A stretch of 64,000 bases of DNA from Caenorhabditis elegans (lineage: Eukaryota; Nematoda; Chromadorea; Rhabditida; Rhabditidae). Below, one piece after another: positions 55,347-64,000 of the stretch (positions within the stretch are counted from its first letter, which is position 1; each line of letters starts with the position of its first letter). Location of the stretch: assembly GCF_000002985.6 (NCBI RefSeq), contig NC_003281.10, positions 13,454,001 through 13,518,000 on the forward strand, in the 5' to 3' direction. Under the pieces are notes generated by a model. That model made no database searches. It was not told where the DNA came from and was given only the letters and a program-made list of their open reading frames with translations. The position numbers were made by a program, and so were the translations under genes.

Positions 55347-58300
55347 TTATGTTCCACATCGCTCGAAGACTTTGTACAAATCATGAGAATCAGCCAATTG
55401 TCGAATGACTCCAGCTTGCTTGAAATGCTCAGGCGGAATGAATTTCCGTTTGACAAGAGGCATGAGGACCTCCTTAATCAGTGTTTTCCAGGGAGTTGCC
55501 GAAAACGCCGATATTTTCTTATCGAGTGTGATGAAGTTGGTGTCGAGTGTGAAGAGATCGCCGATGGCACGGCAAATTGTGCGGAATGTGTTTTGTTCCT
55601 GGAAAAAATAACCTAGAAACCGATTTCAACGGGTACCATGTCAAAGTCAGTGGCTTAAAAACTAGAATTTTCAATTTTTAGGTCGTCTGTTTTTCATGAC
55701 CTAGCAATATAGGATCCAAGCCGCAGACTAAATAGTAGACTTTTATTAAAAACAGTGGCCTAGAAATGCGGAAATATAACTTTTAGGCCACGACTCGAGC
55801 TTTCCAGACTATTGTAAGCCTAGAAGCCCAATTTCAGATTATTAGGCCAACAACGCAAGGCTTTCTGAGCTGAGAATTCTTTATCATCCGGATGACCTAG
55901 AAGCCCAAGCTTCACATTTTCAGGCCAACAATCGGTAACTGGTGGCTTAGAATCCCAAAATTAGTCCGCCATTCTCACTAAATCTCGAGGTTTTTTCGCA
56001 ACACTTACATCATCATAATCCACGTTCAAAACGAGTGTCGCAATTAGAAATGGTAGCTTTTCAAGCTGTGGCACAAAATAATGCACCAGTGATGGAATCT
56101 CAGTGATATGAAGCCTCCCATTCTCCAGCTGATCTAACTTTATGGCAAAATAGTCGTGAAGCAGGTCAGCGTGCTCGGCGAGCAACTTCTCCGCCGCAAA
56201 TCGATTTTCCACGTTTGCAAAAACTTCGAAAGCCGCGTAATTTGGCTCACGAGTGCTCAGCTCTCCAAGAAGTTCAAGAATTTCGATGATTGCCGGCGGC
56301 TCCTCGTCGAGTCGATAGGATCCGTAATTGCCGAACGAGAAAACGGAAATCTGGTAGAAAAACTCTCGGAGCACGGTGGAAAAGTCGAGATGGTAGAGGG
56401 AGGTGCCGAATTGGATGAGCACTTGTTTCACGTTGATTGAGCCGACAAATGTGCTCGTTTTGAACATTTCACGGAGCGATTGTGATGAGTTGGCAATGAT
56501 TTCCTTGCGAAGAACTTCGATTGATTCAAAGTGAAATTCGCGGTGGGTTTTCTGAAAAAAATTGATTTTCTTAGTTACGGATTTTGAAATAGGCCAGTAG
56601 TTTCTATATAACAGGCTATCGTATTAAATTCGGTTTTTAAATTTTGGGATTCTAGGCCACCAGTTATTAAATAATCGCCTAGAATTTAGAAATTAAAAAT
56701 TCTAGGCCACCGTGATGAGTTTGGTGGGTAGGCCACCAGTCACCTCAAAATTGAAAAGTGTGGTTTTCAAGCCATAAGCTATTGGCCTTAGACAATTGCT
56801 GTAATGGCCTGGAAAAGCTGTTAACCCATCATGTAAACTTTGAATTTTCTAGGCCACCCGTTTCGACAGATCGGCCTAAAAATCTAGCTCTAGGATTCCA
56901 GGCCACCGATTTCGAGTCATTGGCTCTGGTCCACTAGGCCACTAGTCGAAATTGCAAAATCGAATTTTCTAGGCCATTGCTTCCAATGTGTTAGCCTAGG
57001 AATCAGGATTTAGGGCGTCAAGGTCTCCAAATTTGCAGACCTAAAAAATCTCAAGTGTACTAACCCCGTACTCAAAATCCACATCATCGTCTTCTCCCAA
57101 ATCCTGTGACTCATTGAGCCGACGACCGTCGGCTGTGCTAACCAGCGATACCATTGACACGTCATCAAAATCGGTATTCAGGTCCTCCGGCTCCTTCTCC
57201 CCACCAGTAGAATCTTCTGTTCTCGCTCGCTTCAAAATTCCACTACCTCCGAAGATATCGTCGTTGCTCGTGGTGGGACCAACCGCGCCGCCGCGAGTTA
57301 CGAATTCGTCAATTTTCCGTTCTTTGGCATCTGTTCGGACTTCCATGTAGTCGACGCGTTTTTTATCGGATTTCCACGCAGACGGACTCGATTTGAATTC
57401 TGAAAAATTAACTATTAGAAATAAAAACTTAAATTTCTAATCCAAAACCTTGTAACAAATAGCCTAGAAACTTGTTTTCCAGATTTATAGGGTCACATCA
57501 TAACTTTTGGCTTGCTTTCTAGGCCTTAATCGAAAAAAAAAGTGACCTAGAAACTCGAATTTTATTTTTCTAGGCCACCCCGCAGTTACGTATGGCCTAG
57601 AAAGCCGAACTCTTCCAAAATATCTACCTGGCTTTGTGTCGGGTTTCCTGATCGCTTCAATAGATTTCAGTGATTGGCTCATTGGGATCATCACCAGATT
57701 TTCGATGTCCGGCTGTTCCTCCTCAGGCTTCTCAACATCTAGGGCCTCGAATCCGAAAATCTCGCCAATAACTTTCTCGAAATACGCGCGAATTTCCTCG
57801 ATGATCTCCTCCTTTTCCAAGAAAATCACCGAATTTTTTGTCGGATGCACGTTCACATCGATTCGCGTCTCGTCGATTTGCAGGTGAAGAGCACAGAATT
57901 GCGCGTGCAGTTGTCGAGCTCCGAGAACTTCGTCGATCGGGTGTTTGAGAATGTCGCAGCGAACACTTCGTCCGTTGATGAACACACTGAAGAAGGAACG
58001 GCTCGTTTTCCGGTTTTGTGCGATTGCCGCCGTTGCCGAGGCGATTGGCTTGGAGATGTGACCGGTAAAGGTGAATTTGAGACGAGTGGAGTTTAGAGAT
58101 AATGGAAGGATAGTCTGAAAATTGAATCCTTTAAATCTACATGTTTGGGTTTCTAGGCCATCTTCTCAGTTGGAGTGGCGCAGAAATTTTAACTTTTGGG
58201 TTTCTAGGCTATCGGCTCTAATGTGTTCGCCTAGAAACCCTAGAAACTCTTAACACTGTCGCTTAGAAGCTCAAAAATATGATTTTCTAGGCCTTGATGA

Positions 58301-60559
58301 ATCTTAACTTTAGGTTTTCTATCACGGTAGCACAGAAACTAGATGGGTTGGTTCATGATACTCAGTCTGGAAACCTATTTTGGCTACTATCTCGAAAACC
58401 ATCACAAAATCGATTTTGCGATGCATATAGGAAATGACCGCAATGAAATTATCTATCTTTATTTGTGATGAATTTTTGATTTTATACTTCCTGGCCAAGT
58501 TATGCACGTTTGTTCGGTGGAGCTCGTTTGCACCCATCTAGCAACTGAACCACCGTGATCTAGATCGTCCTCGTTTTTTTGCGCTCCGTTGTGGAATGTC
58601 GTAAATTGTTGGGTATTGGGTTACGGTAGTCTGCGCTTGCGTAATTTACAGACTACAGCATCTCTTAATTTTGAATTTCGAGTTCGGAAGAATGACTAGG
58701 GAGTAAAAGCTGGCAGTACTTGGAAAATTCTCTCTCAAACTTTTTCATTCTGATGCCTGAAAATTGCGCAAAAACGAACTACAGCACCCCAAAACCCACG
58801 ATTTTACGAATTTTAATTGAAAAGCGCTAATGGGGGCAAAAAATTACGAGGATATCGATTTTAGCATATAATTTTTTGCGAAAAAAATCGACTAATCTCC
58901 CTACATCAGCAACATCTCTGCCAAGTAGATTGCACACTACATCTCGAAAATTTCCATCTCCTTTCGTTCGAAAATCGCCAGCTTGGTTTTGACGCAGGGC
59001 AAAGGAGACGTCACTGAAATATATTTCATGAAAATAGATTTTTTGAAATTAAAAACTTTCGTGAAAAACTTTGCTTTTCAAGGACTTTAGAAAATTTTAA
59101 GACTTTTAAGAAAATGTTAAGACAATGCCGAGTTTTTCAATTTTTCGAAATATTATCTTACGGGCGATGAATTGCGAATCGGAGCAACGTGTCGTTGACC
59201 ATTTTCGCCTCTTCCCCATGAGTTGTCATTTTGTTTCGACGCGTCGGAAGATTGTAGAATAGATCGGTGGCGGTAATGCAGGTTCCGTTCTTACCGGCAG
59301 CTGGTTTCGTGTCTGCGGTCATTTTTCCGTCTGAAAAATTAAAGATTATCGATTTTTCGTTCGAAAATCTATATATTTTTCAAGAAAAATCGATAAAACT
59401 ATCATTGAAAATTCTTCGCAGTTGTGGCAATGTGTTTCTTTTTAATAAAAATTAAATAGTTGGTTTAAAAAATTCGATTTGAATATTTTTTCGGTTTACA
59501 ACCAATTTTCGAGACGTTTTTAAGTTTTTATCGATTTTCGCTCAAAAATCGATGGTTTTCTTTAAAAAATCGATAAAAACTATTTGCGATTTTTGAAAAT
59601 AAACATCAATTTTTCTGGTGAAAAAGATTTGATTTTTTTTTCGGTTTTTAATAAATTTTCGAGACGTTTAAAAGTTTTATAGACTTTTTAATTTTATCGA
59701 TTTTAGCTTGAAAATCAATATTTGTCTAGAAAAATCAATAAGCTGGAAGCATATTGAACACAAAATTTCGAAAAATCGGAAACTATCGATTTAATTTTTT
59801 TTCGGATTTCAATGTTTTTAAAGCGTTTACAATTATCCAATATTCGACTTTTTGATTTTATAGATTTTTTTTGGATAAATTTTTGAAAATATTTTTCAAT
59901 CGATTATTTGGAAACAATAACAATTTTTCTGGTTTGTTAATTTTTTTCTAGAAAATTTTTCAAGGTTTTTTTAAAGTTTTATCGATTTTTTTGACGAATA
60001 TCATAGAATTCTATTAATTTTTACCTAAAAAATTGGCCTGATACGCGCATTTTGCATCTGCTCGTTTCGAAACGATATTGACTTTTGCCACGTGGCTGAG
60101 CGATGCAAGAGCTTCTCCTCTGAATCCATATGTCTTCATATGCATTAAATCTTCAAATTTCTGAAGTTTTGACGTGGCAAATCGTTCACAAACCAATGCG
60201 AAATCTTCCCGTTCGATGCCTTTTCCATTATCGGAAACCTGCAAAATGGAAATTTTTTTGAAATTTGAGATTTTTCGGGATTAAAAAAAAATGTTCAAAA
60301 AAGAAAATCACTAAAATTACAACTAAGTAGAATTTCTCAAAAATATTTTTCCAAAGAAAAAAATGTTTTTTTTTTCAAATTTTTCAAGCACCTGTAGAAG
60401 CTTCAATCCGCCGTTCTGCATATTAACCATAATTTCGGTGGCGCCGGCGTCCAGTGAGTTCTCAACGAGCTCTTTAATGGCATTACACGGCCGGGCTAGT
60501 ACCTCACCGGCCGCCATTCGATTAACAACATCCTGCGGTAGGCGTTGGATTAGTCCCAT
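55347..60559 (-). CDS. mlh-1: DNA mismatch repair protein MLH1
   Basis: Eight exons (60392-60559, 60025-60238, 59162-59330, 58905-59013, 57628-58114, 57065-57399, 56009-56551 and 55347-55598) encode 758 residues. The GHKL ATPase N-terminus has [12 protein letters not shown] (30-41, catalytic Glu33), DNGKGI (59-64) and [10 protein letters not shown] (94-103). HPTKNSVIF marks the end of the transducer domain. An acidic low-complexity linker follows (about 400-500), then the C-terminal dimerisation domain. The protein ends KVFERCGT: the conserved MLH1 C-terminal FERC is present but followed by two more residues. MLH1 pairs with PMS2-type partners to form MutL-alpha, which acts after MutS recognises mismatches. 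An acceptor TATTTTCAG lies just before the ATG. A minus-strand AATAAA is at 55317-55322. Most introns contain short repeats. Confidence 0.97.
55620..58330. repeat. Degenerate CTAGGCC / GGCCTAGAA repeat in mlh-1 introns
   Basis: Units resembling TTTCTAGGCCACCAGT and TGGCCTAGAAACC, 25-50 bp apart, fill 55,625-55,960 (intron 7), 56,590-57,050 (intron 6), 57,455-57,605 (intron 5) and 58,140-58,310 (intron 4). Exons are free of them. It is a diffuse minisatellite-like family rather than one tandem array. Confidence 0.6.
58321..58559. mobile_element. 239-bp MITE in mlh-1 intron 4
   Basis: Terminal inverted repeats of about 28 bp, roughly 80 percent identical (ATCACGGTAGCACAG... and its reverse-complement partner ...AACCACCGTGAT, both with CTAGATGGGT inside). 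The interior (GATGCATATAGGAAATGACC) is unlike the surrounding intron. No clear target duplication was found. Confidence 0.6.
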
Positions 60560-61424
60560 TAGTGAAAATTCTGAAAATATGAAAGTTTTCAGGAAAAGTG
60601 AAATTATCGATTTTTCTTGATATTTTAGAGATATCCGAATGAAACTAAAAAAAAAAGAATTCCTGCCGCAAAATGGACATAGATCAGTGAGGAGACCCTT
60701 AAACTCAAGCTTGACAGCGAAAATCCAGAAGATCACCGATTTTTGAAAATTCATCACAATTGCGGGTACGGTAACCGCAATGCCACATGTCTGGCTGGCG
60801 GAAATTCAAATGTTCCACTACGATTTCCAATTTCGGAGCTAATTTATCTTTGAACAATTTTTAAAAATAAATTCAAATTCCCCTAAAAAAGCTTCCGATA
60901 TCACAAAAAACTAAAATTTTCCAAATTCTCACGCACATAGTTTTACAATTCTCTACTGTTTATTTCATCGAAACACAGTGTAAAGGCGGGGCGGGGAGCG
61001 GGCGATTGAGAGGGGGGACGAGGCGGGGCAGAAAATATGGATGTTAAAACACATCGACCGAGAGAGAAAGTGGACACACAAAAATACAAAAGAATAAATT
61101 CGACTAGGCGATGGGAGCACAAAAAAATTCAGGGGGAGGTGGTAAGTCGTGGGGGCGGGCGAGCGGGCGCAATTTTCTAGAAAACCAAAAATCACGAAAT
61201 TGGAGACTATACAATAGTAATAATACTCATAATAATAATCATAAAAAATGATGAATAAAGCATGAGACAAATAAAAAGCGAGAGAGGGAGAGGTGGTGAT
61301 GGATTGGTGATGGGGGCGAAAAATCAAACATTTCAATAGAAAAAACATTTTTACAGAACCGTGAGAAAATTGTGTTCATTGTACACTACTTGACTGAAAA
61401 TAATATGAAATGGTCCAGTAGCGC
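60560..61424. other. Region between the mlh-1 5' end and the next gene's 3' end
   Basis: No supported coding sequence. It probably holds the mlh-1 promoter (to about 60,900) and the 3' UTR of the right-edge gene. The GGCGGGGCGGGGAGCGGG tract at about 60,985 and the AGAGAGGGAGAGG tracts are purine-rich on plus, i.e. pyrimidine-rich in the minus-strand transcript. Confidence 0.5.
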
Positions 61425-64000
61425 CTATTTGTCCCATTCCGCCTCATCGACACCCTCCATTTGATCTTGTTCGAGGCGCGTGTCCACGTCGATTTTTGTC
61501 GACCACGCAGCGGCCACCTGGAAAAAATTGGTAATTTTTAAAATAATTTTTGTTTCAATTTTTATGGAGTTCCTAAAGAGCGCCGACAAGATTTTCGATT
61601 GACAAGTCATAGATTTTACTCTAATTTACAATTTTAATCGAAAATTCTCGTCGGTGTGCCTTTAAAAACATCAATCGGGATAGCAGGGAAAGGAAACAGT
61701 ACGCCACAAATATGAGGGATGTAATTAAAATGACTATAGCATTCTTTTTTCCCAAAATTCGTTTGAAAAAAAAATGATGAAGCCATAACCAGATAAAATG
61801 CAAATTTATATCGCCGCGATGCATTATACAAAAATGACGAGAGAGGAAGAAGTTTTGAACATGAAGAAAAACCGAAAAAGCAGAAAAATAATTTTTTGAA
61901 ATTATAAACTTTGAAAAACTAAAAAAAAATTAACTAAATAATGTTGAGATGTTTCTAGACAAAAGGTTTTTTGGAGAAAATAAAGGAGGAAAACTGTAAT
62001 TTTTGTACAACTTAATGTATCTTACCCGTCGTACCAGTATATAGAGTATTAATTAAAGATACGTCTCCATGACCTATAAAAATTAATGATCATAGCCTTT
62101 CGACGACGCTGGTTACCCATTTTTCTTGGCGGAAAGAAATTTTTTAAAAATAAATATGATAAGTTCAAACGATGCTACGATATTTCGAAAATTGTTGTCT
62201 TGTTTCAAACAAGTTTGTCCAAAATCGTAGAAATACGCCAAATAAAAATAAACAATTTCATTGAAATGCACGTCGCTTATGGATTAGTTCTAAATGTACA
62301 AAACACTTTTTTTTTTCAAAAATTGTATCTAATTAAATTTTAACTGTTTGGTTTTTTGTAAACCATGACATCAGGTGGTGGCGAAAAATGCATAAAAATT
62401 AATTTTATCAATCTCAATTTCCTACAGCTCTTTTTTTGGAAAATTTCGATCAACAAATATCGGAGCATAGTAAATAATTTTTCTCCGGCCAACCAAAGAA
62501 AAATGGGTAACCCAATGAGTGTCTTACATCGTACTCATCCTCTTCCTCAGATTTTTGAGCAGCCGTCTGTAATAGACACGCCGGAATACGAATATTCTCA
62601 GCCGCACGGGCTGCAGCAGCAGCATCATCAATCTCATCATCAACATCGTCAAGCTCATCGGTAAAATATTCGGAGCCTTCTTCCTCCGAGTACTGTATGC
62701 TCACCTGTTTACGGTCCGGCTGTTGAGTGCTTTCGACTCCACAGCTTTGCATGTTTCGCGACGATGGTGTCGGCACTGATGTTGGCTCCTGATGCTGGTG
62801 GTGCTGGTGATGATGATGCTTCTCCGTAGTCGAATGTGTGACTGAAGTAGATGGTGTCTGTGCGGCAGAATTTGTCGTGGACGACGATGATGGCATTTCC
62901 GAGTGACGAACAGATGCAGTGATCGCGCGAGGAACTGAAAATTTTGAATTATTAATCAGAAATTCGGCAGTATTTCGGAAATTTTTAGAAATCATGATGA
63001 TTTCGGCAGAGAAAAAATTAGTTCTTCAATTTAAACATTTTTTTTTCTCGAACTTCCGATAATTCAAAAAAAAAATTTTTTCTCGAAATTAGCTCAATAT
63101 TTTGGTCATTTTTCTTATTTTTTAAATACCGTATATCTTCTATTAATATGGCCTCCCTATTAGACTTGCACTCCCTATTAGTATTGCCCCTCGGAGACCT
63201 TCCAAAAATTAGTATTGCACTCCCTATTAGTCTTGCACTCTCTAATAGTCTTGCATTGACTTTTTTGTATTGCAAACCCGTCTCGCTAATTTCAGGATTT
63301 CAACAACATTTTTTGCCTATTTTGCAACAGTTTTCACATCATTTCTACGAGATTGAAGTTTTTGAACTTATATGAAAATCAAATTTTCTGAATTTTTACA
63401 TATGATTCGAGTTTTTTCAGGAAAAAACTAGTAAGCTCAAAGTCAGAAAATGTTCTGAAAATTAGTATTGCACTCCCTAATAGTCTTGCACTCCCTATTA
63501 GTATTGCAAGCGGGAAGACCATCGAAAAATAGTATTGCAGCCATATTAATAGAAGAAATACGGTAAAACTATTTTCCCGAAAAATTTAAAAAATCGTTCG
63601 CAAATGAAAAAAAATTCGATCGATTTTTCCGTCACTTTTCCAAACCTTTTTTTTTCCAATTTTCAGAAAAATCGGAAATTTCCGTTTTTCGTTTTTCAGA
63701 AAAAAAGCAGTTACAATAGACCAATTTTCAGCTAAAATTTCACATTTACCCTAATTTTCAATTAGTTTTTTTTTTATTTTTCGAATTATTGTATTTTATT
63801 ACGCGTTTTATTTTAATTGGGGAGTTTTCTAAAAATGCGAATTAAACTACAATAATTCAAAAAAAAAAACCAATTTCAGGCGGCTACGTCACTGAAAAGT
63901 AGACAAAATTTGAGATTTAAACAGAAAAAAAAACAATTTTCTCTAAATTCCAAAACGCCCCAACACTAACTCGACGAGAACACGCCATCCGGCTTGAGTG
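61425..64000 (-). CDS. 3' end of an unidentified gene, continuing off the right edge
   Basis: Two C-terminal exons are well supported: 62528-62934 and 61425-61517, joined in phase 0 (EEEDEYD|VAAAWSTKIDVDTRLEQ) and ending EGVDEAEWDK. A third, partial exon from 63971 to the window edge is plausible (LKPDGVFSS|IPRAITASVRH by phase). The sequence is largely disordered: Ser/Thr-rich, then HHHHQHHQHQ, an acidic patch (SEEEGSEYFTDELDDVDDE), an Ala run and a C-terminal mixed-charge segment. No domain is recognisable, so no function is proposed. The intron between the two main exons (61518-62527) is about 1 kb without coding content. Confidence 0.6.
63127..63565. mobile_element. 439-bp MITE with TA ends, built from ACTCCCTATTAGTATTGC units
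   Basis: Terminal inverted repeats of 26 bp with one mismatch (TACCGTATATCTTCTATTAA... and ...TTAATAGAAGAAATACGGTA). The outer TA may be the duplicated target, as in Tc1/mariner-type MITEs. Inside, direct copies of CACTCCCTATTAGT[AC]TTGC occur in blocks at 63,150-63,260 and 63,465-63,515. It lies in the last large intron of the right-edge gene. Confidence 0.75.

Noticed and set aside
62365-62664. Plus-strand open frame with a Gln/His-rich end
   Set aside because: It is antisense to the well-supported exon 62528-62934 on the minus strand; the His/Gln run mirrors that exon's GATGATGATG-type repeats.

Overview
The window is AT-rich nematode DNA with compact genes, short introns carrying the TTTTCAG acceptor consensus, trans-splice-type acceptors just upstream of start codons, and many small inverted-repeat elements. 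Gene content and protein sequences fit the right arm of Caenorhabditis elegans chromosome III (the cua-1 to mlh-1 neighbourhood, cosmids T27E9 and T28A8 as I remember them). Exon models below were built by hand. For most multi-exon genes the exon lengths sum to an exact multiple of three, which supports the joins.

Left third (1-21,316), mostly conserved housekeeping and signalling genes: the 5' end of the copper ATPase cua-1 (-); abcf-2 (-), an ABCF ATPase hosting a nested opposite-strand MSP-domain tail-anchored gene (+) in one intron; the respiratory complex III hinge subunit (-), possibly in an operon with abcf-2; the ADP/ATP carrier ant-1.1 (+); cdk-5 (-); a BTB-BACK-Kelch gene (+) sharing a 283-bp divergent promoter with cdk-5; and phosphatidylserine synthase pssy-2 (+).

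Middle (21,317-45,200), accessory and mobile-element-rich: an unrecognised acidic-tail gene interrupted by a non-LTR retrotransposon fragment with a 14-bp target duplication; a frame-broken F-box gene and a relic of a second copy; a Cys-loop ligand-gated channel (-); a two-pore potassium channel (-) with a remote first exon; a GT11 fucosyltransferase-like gene (-); a 49-residue secreted peptide gene (-); and several MITEs, including two hAT-like elements with perfect 8-bp target duplications.

Right third (45,200-64,000): a tandem same-strand array of SPK-domain genes (four intact, one broken), sharing a fixed 114-bp exon, an acidic linker repeat and a C-terminal helical module I do not recognise. 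This is the most interesting accessory system here. After a long palindrome come the mismatch-repair gene mlh-1 (-), whose introns are full of a CTAGGCC-type repeat, and the 3' end of an unidentified gene (-) leaving the right edge.
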